Source: CAZWLY01 sp964634465 (GTDB taxonomy: Bacteria > Desulfobacterota > Desulfarculia > G963662305). From it: a stretch of DNA of 64,000 bases. The notes below the pieces were generated by a model. The model worked only from the letters and a program-made list of their open reading frames with translations. It was not told the DNA's origin and did not search any database. Made by a program: the position numbers and the translations under genes. Each line of letters opens with the position of its first letter. Position 1 is the stretch's first letter. Positions 9,127 through 17,689 of the stretch are shown in pieces. The DNA is taken from assembly GCA_964634465.1 (NCBI GenBank), contig CAZWLY010000002.1:1-64000 (forward strand). Direction: 5' to 3'.

Positions 9127-9764
9127 AGAACTTCTACTCCCAAAACTACTATGAACTGCTGGAAGTCAGCCCCCAGGCCAGTCTGGACGAGATAACCTCC
9201 GCCTACCACCAGGCGCTGGAGGCGTTCAATCGCGATTCGGTGGCCGTCTATTCGCTCTTCGAGGACCAGGAGCGGGAGAGCCTCCTGGAACGGGTCAAGA
9301 CGGCCTATCGAACCCTGTCCAATTCCAGAACCCGGCGCGAGTACGACCATCAATTGATGGCTCAGGGCGTGTTGCCGCCGGAGAGCTTCGCCAAGACCAC
9401 CGATCCTGAAGACGACAAGGCCCCGCCGGAACCGAGGGAGGAGTTCACCGCCCGGCCGCGCAAGGTCCACCGCCCGCTGACCCCGCTGGTCAAGGGCGAG
9501 GGCGTCGCCCTGGAGCTGGCTCCCGGCCAGATCCTGACCGGCTCCGACCTCAAGCGGTTGCGGGAGAGCCGGGGCGTCACCCTGAGGGAGATGTCGGAGC
9601 GGACCAAGATCGGCGAGGACACCCTGCTGGCCATCGAGACCGATCTCTACCACCGGTTGCCGGCCAAGGTCTACGTCAAGGGTTTTCTGAAGGCCTACGC
9701 CCAGGTCCTCCTTCTAGACGCCGAGGCGGTCTGCCAGGCCTACCTGGCCGGAATGGGCGGTTGA
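9123..9764 (+). CDS. J-like domain plus RodZ-type HTH protein
   Basis: 213 residues. Residues about 5-80 (YYELLEVSPQASLDEI...YRTLSNSRTRREYD) look like a DnaJ J domain, but the HPD tripeptide is missing: the matching helix-loop reads HQALEAFNRDS. Residues about 138-200 (GSDLKRLRESRGVTLREMSERTKIG) are a RodZ/HTH_25-type helix-turn-helix. There is no transmembrane segment, unlike RodZ. Its coupling to the MinD-like ATPase suggests an adaptor acting with it rather than a DnaK co-chaperone. Confidence 0.82.
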   Translation: MKNFYSQNYYELLEVSPQASLDEITSAYHQALEAFNRDSVAVYSLFEDQERESLLERVKTAYRTLSNSRTRREYDHQLMAQGVLPPESFAKTTDPEDDKAPPEPREEFTARPRKVHRPLTPLVKGEGVALELAPGQILTGSDLKRLRESRGVTLREMSERTKIGEDTLLAIETDLYHRLPAKVYVKGFLKAYAQVLLLDAEAVCQAYLAGMGG

Positions 9765-10273
9765 TGGTGGCCGCGCCGCCGTATCTGCACAAGATGGTCA
9801 CGGCCGAGGAGTTGGCCGCCCGCCTGGAGGCCGAGCGCCGGGCCGGCCGGCGGGTCGTGTTCACCAACGGCTGCTTCGATCTCATCCATACCGGCCACAC
9901 CCGCTACTTGGCCCAGGCCAAGGCTCTCGGCGACGTCCTGGTCGTCGGGCTCAACACCGACCGCTCGGTGGCGGCGATCAAGGGCCCGGACAGGCCCATC
10001 CGATCCCAGGAAAGCCGGGCCGAGGTCCTGGCCGCCCTGGAGAGCGTCGATTACGTCGTTTTGTTCGATGAGGACACGCCGGCGCGCTTGATCGAGGCGC
10101 TCAAACCAGACGTTCTGGTCAAGGGCGGCGACTGGCCGCCGGAGAGAATCGTCGGGGCCGACTTCGTCCTCGGCCGGGGCGGGCGGGTGGAGTCGCTGCC
10201 CCTGATTCCGGGTGAGTCGTCTTCGGCCATCATCGAGCGAATCCGACGAGACGCCTCGCCGGCCCCCGATTGA
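9764..10273 (+). CDS. rfaE2: D-glycero-beta-D-manno-heptose 1-phosphate adenylyltransferase
   Basis: 169 residues. This is the stand-alone nucleotidyltransferase half of HldE, making ADP-heptose for the lipopolysaccharide core. Motifs: FTNGCFDLIHTGH (the HxGH nucleotidyltransferase site), GLNTDRSV, and VKGGDWPPERIVGA. The start ATG overlaps the upstream stop (TGATG), so it belongs to the MinD-like/J-HTH operon. A heptose kinase partner is not in the window. It is direct evidence of a Gram-negative outer membrane. Confidence 0.93.
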   Translation: MVAAPPYLHKMVTAEELAARLEAERRAGRRVVFTNGCFDLIHTGHTRYLAQAKALGDVLVVGLNTDRSVAAIKGPDRPIRSQESRAEVLAALESVDYVVLFDEDTPARLIEALKPDVLVKGGDWPPERIVGADFVLGRGGRVESLPLIPGESSSAIIERIRRDASPAPD

Positions 10274-10284
10274 CCAACCGAGGC

Positions 10285-10314
10285 TTGACACGACCGGCCC
10301 TTAGACCCGAGAAT
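10285..10314 (+). promoter_or_regulatory. Possible promoter for the aldolase/dehydrogenase cluster
   Basis: TTGACA at 10285-10290 is followed after 18 bp by GAGAAT. The -35 is perfect but the -10 is poor. It lies in the 186-base gap between rfaE2 and the LsrF-like gene, which otherwise shows no gene. Confidence 0.35.
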
Positions 10315-10459
10315 GGGCCACTACCGGCCCGAGACGAGTAGACGACCGTATCGGCCCAGAGACCGGACGGCCGGAGAACCGGGCCTATCCGCAGCCCTTC
10401 AAGGCGACATCCTTGGCCGGACGACCCGGCTTTTGACGATCATTAGGGAGGAATTCGAG

Positions 10460-11365
10460 ATGGCCGACGCCGCGAACATGTTGGAGGCCAGAAGCGCCGC
10501 CGAGTGCGGACCCGAGGAGACGGGCCGCCGCAAGAAGTACATCAAGGGCGCCGACAACCTGGATTGGGGCATGCGTTCCCGCCTCTCCAGTCTGATCGGA
10601 CCCGACGGCCACTGCCAGTTTTTACCCATCGACCACGGCTACTTCCAGGGCCCGACCCGCTGCCTGGAGCGGCCCGGCGAGACCATCAGGGAGCTGACGC
10701 CCTACGCCGACGCCCTCTTCGTCACCCGCGGGGTGCTCAGGGCCTGCATCGACCCGGATATCGACGTCCCGATCATCCTTCGCGTCTCCGGCGGCACCTC
10801 GGTCGTCGGCCCCGACCTGGCTGACGAGACGCTGACCGTCGATCTCGCGGACATGATCCGCCTCAACGTGGCCGCGGTCGGGGTGTCGGTCTTCATCGGC
10901 ACCGAGTACGAAAAGCAGACGCTCAAAAACTTGGCTGACCTGGTCGAGATGTGCGAGGGCGCCGGCATCCCGGTCATGGCCGTCACCGCCGTGGGCAAGG
11001 AGTTGGAGAAGCGCACCGCCCGTTATCTGGCCCTGTGCTGCCGGATCTGCGCCGAGCTGGGCGCCAAGGTGGTCAAGACCTACTACGCCGCCGAGGACTT
11101 CGACAAGGTGACCAACGGCTGTCCGGTGCCGGTGGTCATGGCCGGCGGGCCCAAGTGCGAGACCGAACTGGAGGTCTTCGAGTTCGTCTACGACGGCATC
11201 CAGAAAGGGGCGATCGGCATCAACCTGGGTCGCAACGTCTGGCAGGCCCCCTATCCCAAGCCGACCATGGCCGCCCTCAACGCCATCGTCCACCAGGGGC
11301 TGACCCCGAAACAGGCCCACGAGCTTTTCTTGGAGCTCAAGAACCAGGCCGATTCGGAAAGCTAG
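10460..11365 (+). CDS. LsrF/DhnA-family class I aldolase
   Basis: 301 residues from an ATG with GGGAGG eight bases upstream. Strong family resemblance to E. coli LsrF, the thiolase acting on phosphorylated autoinducer-2 products: LDWGMRSRLS, DHGYFQGP, TRGVLRA, and KTYYAAEDF, whose Lys is the expected Schiff-base lysine. The related FbaB-type and ADH-synthase enzymes share the fold, so the substrate is not settled. No other lsr genes are present. Instead the gene heads a set with an alcohol dehydrogenase and a class II aldolase, which points to a catabolic or biosynthetic sugar route. Confidence 0.85.
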   Translation: MADAANMLEARSAAECGPEETGRRKKYIKGADNLDWGMRSRLSSLIGPDGHCQFLPIDHGYFQGPTRCLERPGETIRELTPYADALFVTRGVLRACIDPDIDVPIILRVSGGTSVVGPDLADETLTVDLADMIRLNVAAVGVSVFIGTEYEKQTLKNLADLVEMCEGAGIPVMAVTAVGKELEKRTARYLALCCRICAELGAKVVKTYYAAEDFDKVTNGCPVPVVMAGGPKCETELEVFEFVYDGIQKGAIGINLGRNVWQAPYPKPTMAALNAIVHQGLTPKQAHELFLELKNQADSES

Positions 11366-12430
11366 ATGCCCCCAGGGTCCGACATACCGGCCAAGATGCG
11401 GGCCTTGCTGTACTACTCCAACGCCGACGTGCGTGTGGTCGAGATGGACACGCCCCGGCCCGGTCCGGGCGAGTTGCTGGTCAAGGTCATGGCCTCGGGC
11501 ATCTGCGGCAGCGACGTCATGGAGTGGTACCGCCGGGACAAGGTGCCGCTGGTCTTGGGTCACGAGGCGGCCGGAGAGGTGGTCGAGGTCGGCGAGGGCG
11601 TGGAGCGCTTCGCCGTGGGCGATTCGGTGGCCGTCACCCATCACGTGCCCTGCAACACCTGCCACTACTGCCTGGCCGGCCGCCACACCATGTGCGAGAC
11701 GCTCTTGAAAGGCACCCACTTCGACCCCGGCGGCTTCGCCGAGTACGTCCGCGTTCCGGCCATCAACGTCGATCGAGGCACGTTTCTGATCCCCGACGGG
11801 GTCAGCTACGAGGAAGCCTCGTTCATGGAGCCCCTGGCCTGTGTGCTTCGGGGTCAGCGCCAGGTGGGCCTGAGGGCCGGTCAGACGGTCCTGGTCTTGG
11901 GCAGCGGCATCTCGGGCCTGTTGCACATCCCCCTGGCCCGCTCCCTGGGGGCCGGGCTGGTCGTCGCCGCCGACACCATCCCCTTCCGCCTCGAAATGGC
12001 CAGGGAGATGGGGGCCCACTACGCCTTCAACGCCGACGAGAGCCTCATCGACGAGCTGCGGCGGATCAACTCGGGCCTTCTGGCCGACGTGGTCATCATC
12101 GGCTTCGATGGCTTCATCCCCCTGGCCCTGAGGGCCGTCGAGCGGGGCGGGACGGTGCTCTTTTTTGCCGGCGCGGCCGAGGGACAGATGCTCGATCGGT
12201 CCATCAACGACATCTTCTGGCGGACCGAGGTCACCCTGACCAGCTCCTACGCCGGAGCGCCGTACGACTGCGCCGACGCGATGAAACTCATCGCCGCCGG
12301 CAGCGTGCCGGTGAAGAATCTGATCACCCACCGGCTGCCCTTGGCCGAGGCCGCAACCGGATTCGGCTGCGTGTGCCGGCCGGTGGAGTCGAACTCGATC
12401 AAGGTGATTTTGGAGCCGCATCGGAGGTGA
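11366..12430 (+). CDS. Zinc-dependent alcohol/polyol dehydrogenase
   Basis: 354 residues of the medium-chain dehydrogenase family. Catalytic zinc site GICGSD with GHEAAG; structural zinc cysteines in CNTCHYCLAGRHTMC; Rossmann motif LGSGISG. This resembles sorbitol/threonine dehydrogenase-like enzymes acting on secondary alcohols with NAD(P). The ATG follows the aldolase stop with no gap, so the two are translated together and probably act on one pathway. The exact substrate cannot be read from the sequence. Confidence 0.87.
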   Translation: MPPGSDIPAKMRALLYYSNADVRVVEMDTPRPGPGELLVKVMASGICGSDVMEWYRRDKVPLVLGHEAAGEVVEVGEGVERFAVGDSVAVTHHVPCNTCHYCLAGRHTMCETLLKGTHFDPGGFAEYVRVPAINVDRGTFLIPDGVSYEEASFMEPLACVLRGQRQVGLRAGQTVLVLGSGISGLLHIPLARSLGAGLVVAADTIPFRLEMAREMGAHYAFNADESLIDELRRINSGLLADVVIIGFDGFIPLALRAVERGGTVLFFAGAAEGQMLDRSINDIFWRTEVTLTSSYAGAPYDCADAMKLIAAGSVPVKNLITHRLPLAEAATGFGCVCRPVESNSIKVILEPHRR

Positions 12431-12433
12431 ACC

Positions 12434-12868
12434 TTGGGCTCCGAAGACAGGATCAGAGTGCCGAGGCATGTGAGCGGAAAGGCAGCCGAATACTATGTCG
12501 CCGCCGAGTTGACCAAACGAGGCTACACAGTGGCTATGCCGCCCGGCAACGTGGCCGGCACCGATCTTTTTGTGGAGAGCCCCCGAGGAGACATCTTCGG
12601 GGTGGAAGTCAAGAGCTTGAGGCGGCCGAATTTTTGGCTGATAAAAGACACCAGCGTAGAGTTTAGACGTTACTACGTTTTGGTTCTCATGACGGAGCCG
12701 TTTCCCCGGTACTTCATTTTCTCGCCTCAAGAAATGGCGGAAGAGAAGGCGGCCCATTGGCACGCCTGTCTGGACCGGGGAAGGACCGAGAGGGACACCC
12801 TGCAGCAGGGAATAAAGATGGGGCAGGTGTACCCCTACGAGAACAAATGGAATTCACTTCCTTCCTGA
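12434..12868 (+). CDS. Small PD-(D/E)XK nuclease-like protein
   Basis: 144 residues. TTG start three bases after the upstream stop, with a strong GGAGGTGA Shine-Dalgarno overlapping that stop. The core GKAAEYYVAAELTKRGY helix, then GTDLFVE and FGVEVKS, has the E...D...ExK layout of restriction-endonuclease-like folds. The Asp, Glu and Lys are all present, so it may be active on DNA or RNA. There is no DNA-binding add-on domain. Its place inside a carbohydrate operon is unexplained, and it could instead be an inactive fold relative. Confidence 0.6.
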   Translation: MGSEDRIRVPRHVSGKAAEYYVAAELTKRGYTVAMPPGNVAGTDLFVESPRGDIFGVEVKSLRRPNFWLIKDTSVEFRRYYVLVLMTEPFPRYFIFSPQEMAEEKAAHWHACLDRGRTERDTLQQGIKMGQVYPYENKWNSLPS

Positions 12869-12890
12869 CCGCAAAAAGGAGGACGAGGCC

Positions 12891-14171
12891 ATGTCCTTGA
12901 GCCAAGATTTTGAAAGGGCGCTCGCCGTCGGCCGGCCGCCTAACGTGGCCGCGCTGTTCCCCAACTCCAAGGCGCTTCTGGTCAGCGGCAAGGTCATCGA
13001 TCGGGCCCTGTTGGCCAAAGGCCGGGCGATGACCATCGCCGCCAACGGCCGCAACATGTTCGTCATCCGCGGCGTCTTGAAAGCCGCCCAACGGGCCAAC
13101 GCGGCCGTCATCATCGAGATCGCCAAGTCAGAAGGCGGCGCCTCGGCTTACTGCTTCACCAACTTCTGGAACCTGGCCGCCCGGGTCGATCAGGCGATGA
13201 ACGAGCTGGGCGTCACCGTGCCGGTGGCCATCCACGCCGACCACTACGGGATCAAGAGCCAGGCCGACGTGGAGCGGGCCAAGGTCGAGATTCCGACCAT
13301 GTTCGAGGCCGGCGTGACCTCCATCGCCATCGACGCCTCGCACCTGCCCGACGACGAGAACCTGCTGGCCAACCTGGAGCTGACGCCGTTCGTGCCCGAG
13401 TGGGCCGGCTACGAGACCGAGGTCGGCGAGATCAAGGGCAAGGAGGGGCTGTCCACCGCCGAGGAGGCGCTCTTCTTGATCAGGGGACTGAACGCCCACG
13501 GCCGCTTCCCGGATTGGATCGCCCTCAACAACGGCACCACCCACGGCATCGAGGCCTCCGACGCCGGCATCCAGGTCGAATTGACCGCCGAAATCCACGA
13601 GGCGCTGGCGCCCTACAAGATCTCCGGGGCCCAGCACGGCACCTCGGGCAACAACTACGATCGACTCCGGCGCATCGCCGCCGAGACCAACACCACCAAG
13701 GCCAACGTGGCCACGGCGCTGCAGATGATCTCCTGGGGGGTCAGGGTCAACGAGTACGGCAACGCCGAGCTTGACGCCGCGGGCGAGTTCATCAAGGAGC
13801 CGGACAAGGGCGTCCTCCCCGAGCTGTGGGACGAGATGGTCGCCTTCGCCAACGAGCAGGGCTGGCGGGGCGGCAACTACAAGAAGCTGAACCTGCCCTT
13901 CGAGTCGAAGCTTTTGAGCCAGCCCAAGGAAATCCGGGAACGGATGACGGCGGGGGTGGAAGAGTTCGTCTACTACCTCTTGAGCGACGTCTTCAACGCC
14001 GCCGACACCGCACCGCTGGCCATCGAGGCGATCCTCGAAGCCGGCTCCTACGATCTCGGCCCCAAGGCCGAACGGATCGACGATCCGGCCGAGTGGACCG
14101 AGGCCGAGATCAGGGCCAAGGTGGCGGCGATCGACTCGGACAAGGGCCCGGCCGGCGACTTCGACGATTGA
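12891..14171 (+). CDS. Class II fructose-bisphosphate-type aldolase
   Basis: 426 residues, with AAAGGAGG before the ATG. Zinc-site motif HADHYG, later GEIKGKEG and the substrate-phosphate region QHGTSGNN and NNGTTHGIE. It is longer than the common FbaA (about 350 residues), mainly through the C-terminal part, and belongs to the large-type class II aldolase group. Likely reaction: aldol cleavage or formation of a ketose phosphate. It ends the cluster and is followed by a strong terminator. Confidence 0.85.
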   Translation: MSLSQDFERALAVGRPPNVAALFPNSKALLVSGKVIDRALLAKGRAMTIAANGRNMFVIRGVLKAAQRANAAVIIEIAKSEGGASAYCFTNFWNLAARVDQAMNELGVTVPVAIHADHYGIKSQADVERAKVEIPTMFEAGVTSIAIDASHLPDDENLLANLELTPFVPEWAGYETEVGEIKGKEGLSTAEEALFLIRGLNAHGRFPDWIALNNGTTHGIEASDAGIQVELTAEIHEALAPYKISGAQHGTSGNNYDRLRRIAAETNTTKANVATALQMISWGVRVNEYGNAELDAAGEFIKEPDKGVLPELWDEMVAFANEQGWRGGNYKKLNLPFESKLLSQPKEIRERMTAGVEEFVYYLLSDVFNAADTAPLAIEAILEAGSYDLGPKAERIDDPAEWTEAEIRAKVAAIDSDKGPAGDFDD

Positions 14172-14176
14172 TCGGG

Positions 14177-14217
14177 CGGCGGGGAGACTTCCGTGGAAGT
14201 TCCCCCGCCGTTTCCTT
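14177..14217 (+). terminator. Rho-independent terminator after the class II aldolase
   Basis: A near-perfect hairpin (CGGCGGGG..ACTTCC, loop GT, GGAAGT..CCCCGCCG) is followed by TTTCCTT. It lies six bases after the stop codon and closes the 10460-14171 cluster. Confidence 0.8.
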
Positions 14218-14388
14218 GAAAACGTTCGAGGGGATTGGGCGGCGGTTTCGCCTTGGCGGCCTTGAGGCCGCGCGGGGACGCCGAAACCTTACTTGCGCCC
14301 GTCAGCCTTTCCAGGGCCGTCTCGCCGGCCGGTCGTCGGCCGGAACCGGAGCCGGTTGGCGGGGCGCAGCCGATTCCCGGCCGCCCGG

Positions 14389-15426
14389 TCACTCGGCGGC
14401 GCGGTCTACCGCCCGCTTCCAGTCGGCCTTGACCAGTTCGAGGAGGCGCTTGTCCCGGTTGAATTCGAGCTTGATGCCTTCCCAGTTGGGCCGGCCCAGA
14501 ATCTTTTGCATCAACAGGCCGTCCCCATCGAACCAACGCGGCAGCGCTCCGCCCAGGAAGTAGCCCCGGCGGCGAAGCTCATCCACCGCCTGGCCGACCC
14601 AGGGCCGGGTCAGTTCGAGCCAGACCTGGATGACCACCACGCCCTTGTCCCGGACGCTCTTCTCCTCGGCCTCGATGACCGGGCCGAAGTCGCGGCCGAG
14701 CCGGGTGACGGCCAGCCGGGCCACCTGGGCGAAGTCGAAGACCCAGGTCTTTATCTCGGTCGTCCCATCGGCCGGCAGGGGCTCCTTGGAGACGGCGAGT
14801 TCGCGCTCGTCCTCCAGACCGCCGTAGATGAACCTGAGCTCTTCCTCGTAGGCCGCCGGCAAGTGGACGGTGTGGGGCTTGGGGATGACCGGCTTGAAAG
14901 CCAGCAGGGCCGCCACCCGGCCCGAGGCGCTCTTCTCCTTCTCGTAGGTCTCCCCGGGCATGAGATCCACCTCGAAGGCGCAGGTTACCCAGCCCAGGGT
15001 GGCCGTCAACCTTTGGCTGAAGACGTGGTTGCAAACCGGCTCGCCGAAGATGGTTTCGATGGCATACTTTCTGGCGACCACGTCCTGGCCGTGGGCGACC
15101 ACCTGGGTGAAGACGCCCCGCCCACCCCGGTAATCGCGATGGACCACCCCGGCCCCTGACTCGTAGATCTTCTCCGACGGGGCGCTTTGGAACAGGGCGT
15201 TGTGGCCGATGATATCGCCCTTGGGCGTTCGGGCCACGCTGGAGATGGTCCGCCGGGCGGCGTTCTCGGCGATGAGCCGCTCGGGATCGATAAAAGTCTT
15301 GATGGGATAACCCTCGCCATAGACGGCCAGGAACAGATCGGCCACCCCCTCGGCGTCCTCGGGCCGGAAGAGATCGACCTGCCAGCTCTGTCCCGGTTCG
15401 ATGGCCCGCTTTTCGGTCGAGGTCAT
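14389..15426 (-). CDS. GNAT-like acetyltransferase domain protein
   Basis: 345 residues; ATG at 15426 with GGGAGGA five bases upstream. The N-terminal half has the GNAT layout: LFRPEDAEGVADLFLAVYG, a central strand ending in GAGVVHRDYRGGRGVF (acetyl-CoA pyrophosphate loop), and a following helix. The C-terminal half repeats a weaker GNAT-like pattern (IQVWLELTRPWVGQAVDEL), so it may be a tandem of two folds. The acceptor is unknown. It is the last gene of the molybdenum hydroxylase operon and lies 11 bases after the SGNH gene. Confidence 0.7.
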   Translation of the reverse strand: MTSTEKRAIEPGQSWQVDLFRPEDAEGVADLFLAVYGEGYPIKTFIDPERLIAENAARRTISSVARTPKGDIIGHNALFQSAPSEKIYESGAGVVHRDYRGGRGVFTQVVAHGQDVVARKYAIETIFGEPVCNHVFSQRLTATLGWVTCAFEVDLMPGETYEKEKSASGRVAALLAFKPVIPKPHTVHLPAAYEEELRFIYGGLEDERELAVSKEPLPADGTTEIKTWVFDFAQVARLAVTRLGRDFGPVIEAEEKSVRDKGVVVIQVWLELTRPWVGQAVDELRRRGYFLGGALPRWFDGDGLLMQKILGRPNWEGIKLEFNRDKRLLELVKADWKRAVDRAAE

Positions 15427-15437
15427 GCGATCCTCCC

Positions 15438-16508
15438 TTATTCCCACCAACCCAGCCGGTCGATGGTCTGGTATAAGGTTTCGGCGACCACGCTCATCCC
15501 GGCCGCGTTCCAGTGGACCAGATCGAGGTAGAGCTCATAGTGTTTGGGGTGGTTTTTGAAGGCGCTCGCCATGTCGATACAGGGCATCTCCAGTTCCCGG
15601 CTCCACTTGCCTCTCAGGGTGTCGATGAACCCGTAGTCGTACTGGCCGCGCCCCTCGACGAACGTCCGCCAGTTGCTCTGGATGGCCTCCAGTTTCCGGC
15701 CGTCCTCGGGGCTGACCTCGAGGTCGTAGGCGGGGGCGTAGGGGGCAGAGGCCACCTTGATCCCCCTGCGCCGGGCGTCCTCGACGATGGCCCGGTAGTT
15801 CTCGGCGACGGCTTCCAGGCAGGCCTCCCACTTGAAGTCGGGATCCAGCCGGGGAAAGGCCTTGCGCTCGGTCATCCGCCGGCGCATGAGGAAGTAGAAA
15901 CAGAAACGGCTCAACAGCCTGTTCCACCAGGGGCTCTTTCTCTCCAGGGCCATGATGAACTCCCAGGGCCAGGGCACGCCGGGGGTCCACTTGCCCCCCA
16001 TCATCCAGGCCTGGGAGACGTCGTTGCCGCCGAGGGCGACAACGAGGATGTCCGGCTTGATCCGGTGCAGCTCCTCTTCCCACAGGCGGCGGTGCTGGAA
16101 GCTGTTGTAGGTCGGGTTGCCGGCGTTCAAGACCTCCCACTTTCCGGGAGCCCTGGCGTCCAGCATCTTCTGGAGCTTGACCGACCAGAGCTCTTTCTCC
16201 CGCCTGAGTCTGGCTCCGAAGAAGTTGGATTCGCCGATGACCAGGAGCCGTTTTTTTTCTCCGTCTGGAGCTGGCTCCGGGCCGCGGCAGCGGAACCGGT
16301 TGATGTTGACCAGGGGGGAGTGGAAGTTCTTCTTGAAGCGGTAGTGAAGCGGCGGGTCCACCTTTTCGATGAAGCTGTTGTAGGGGTACTCCCCGATGGC
16401 TTTGGAGTGAAAGGGGATTCCGTAGTAGCGCCGGTGGTATATCCTGGCCCCCAGCTCCAGCGCCAGGGCCAGACCGATCAGGCCGAGAATTATCCACAGT
16501 CCTGTCAA
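15438..16508 (-). CDS. Membrane-anchored SGNH/GDSL-type hydrolase
   Basis: 356 residues, TTG start just after the transporter stop. An N-terminal hydrophobic helix (residues about 3-20) would anchor it with the catalytic part outside the cytoplasm. The SGNH blocks are visible: GESNFFG (nucleophile Ser, block I), NAGNPTYN (Gly block), GGNDVS (Asn block) and DLVHWN (Asp and His, block V). Such enzymes act as esterases or O-acetyl hydrolases on small molecules, sugars or cell wall. Its place between an MFS transporter and a GNAT protein suggests substrate processing. Confidence 0.85.
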   Translation of the reverse strand: MTGLWIILGLIGLALALELGARIYHRRYYGIPFHSKAIGEYPYNSFIEKVDPPLHYRFKKNFHSPLVNINRFRCRGPEPAPDGEKKRLLVIGESNFFGARLRREKELWSVKLQKMLDARAPGKWEVLNAGNPTYNSFQHRRLWEEELHRIKPDILVVALGGNDVSQAWMMGGKWTPGVPWPWEFIMALERKSPWWNRLLSRFCFYFLMRRRMTERKAFPRLDPDFKWEACLEAVAENYRAIVEDARRRGIKVASAPYAPAYDLEVSPEDGRKLEAIQSNWRTFVEGRGQYDYGFIDTLRGKWSRELEMPCIDMASAFKNHPKHYELYLDLVHWNAAGMSVVAETLYQTIDRLGWWE

Positions 16509-16509
16509 T

Positions 16510-17679
16510 TCAATGCTCCGTCTTTTTGGTTTTGGTCAAGGAGATCATTCCCGCCGCGGCCAGGGTCAGGGCCGCGCACAGATAATAGAGTATCTCGTAG
16601 CCTCCGTGGTGGAGGACCAACCCGCCGGCAAAGGGCCCGATGAAGAAGCCGGCCTGGAACATCTGGAGCCCCAGATTGGTGTTGAAGGCCCGAAACTCGA
16701 TCGGCGAGACGTCGAACATTCGGGCGTTTAAGACCGGCAGGATCACCCCCCAGCCCAGGCCCAGGATGGCGCCCAGGGCGTAGAAGCCGATTTCGGTGGA
16801 CACCAGGGTCAAGGCGACGTAACCGCCGGCCAGTCCGATGAGCGTCCAGACGGCCAGACGGACCTTGTCCAGCCGGTCGAAGAGCTTGCCGGCCGCGACC
16901 CGGACCGCGATTTCACCGGCGGTGGACAGGGTGAAGAACAGCCCGGCGTTGGCCACGCCCAGACCCTTGGCGAACCCGACCAGGAAATAGAAGATGACGG
17001 CGTAGCAGCAATAGAACAGGAACATGGTCGAGAGGAGCAAGACCACCCGCCTGTCGGTCAGGTTGCTGCGTATCTCCGGGCCGGTCAGCGCCCTGGCGGA
17101 GGGACGCTCGCCGCCGCCCGCCCGCCCGCTGAGGAGCAGGGCGGGCAGGATCAGGATCACGATCAACCCGAAGAAGGCCAGCGTCGGGGTGTAGCCGCCC
17201 AGCCAGGCCATCAGGGGCGGCAGCAGCGGCGGGATGACGGCGTAGGGCAGCAGGGTGACGATGGAGATCAGGCCGAAGGCCTGGCCGCTTCTTTGCGGCG
17301 GGATGCGGCTGACGATGAGCGTCATCAAGGCCGTGGCCAGGACGACGTGGGCCGCGCCGTGGAAGAGGCGGAGCAGGCCCAGGCTCCACAGTCCGCCGGC
17401 CAGGGAGTAGGCGGCCAGGGCGACGGCGACCGAGACGGTGCCGGCCGCTATCCACGGCCGGGAGTTGTCGGCGTGAAGGAGCGGGCTGATCAAGGGCCTC
17501 AAGATCAGGGACACGGCCGAGAACAACCCGATCAAGAGGCCGAACCAGCGCGGATCGATGGGCAGGGTGTGGAGATAGCGGTTGAAATAGAAGAAGGCGG
17601 CCACGTTCACGAAGGCCAGAAAGATGGCCGCGTTGAAAATGAGGAAATCCCTGGTCCACAGCTTGGTCGAATCCGGCAT
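16510..17679 (-). CDS. Major facilitator superfamily transporter
   Basis: 389 residues with about twelve hydrophobic segments. MFS marks include the loop after TM2 and the cytoplasmic loop between the halves (GRAGGGERPSARA...). It lacks other domains. It probably moves the substrate or product of the adjacent molybdenum hydroxylase across the inner membrane. It starts 10 bases after the FAD subunit gene and its stop nearly touches the SGNH gene, so it is in the same operon. Confidence 0.88.
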   Translation of the reverse strand: MPDSTKLWTRDFLIFNAAIFLAFVNVAAFFYFNRYLHTLPIDPRWFGLLIGLFSAVSLILRPLISPLLHADNSRPWIAAGTVSVAVALAAYSLAGGLWSLGLLRLFHGAAHVVLATALMTLIVSRIPPQRSGQAFGLISIVTLLPYAVIPPLLPPLMAWLGGYTPTLAFFGLIVILILPALLLSGRAGGGERPSARALTGPEIRSNLTDRRVVLLLSTMFLFYCCYAVIFYFLVGFAKGLGVANAGLFFTLSTAGEIAVRVAAGKLFDRLDKVRLAVWTLIGLAGGYVALTLVSTEIGFYALGAILGLGWGVILPVLNARMFDVSPIEFRAFNTNLGLQMFQAGFFIGPFAGGLVLHHGGYEILYYLCAALTLAAAGMISLTKTKKTEH

Positions 17680-17689
17680 GAGGTCGTAC

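Noticed and set aside
10622..12763. A 713-codon minus-strand frame opposite the aldolase, dehydrogenase and nuclease-like genes
   Set aside because: Antisense shadow; no recognisable domain.
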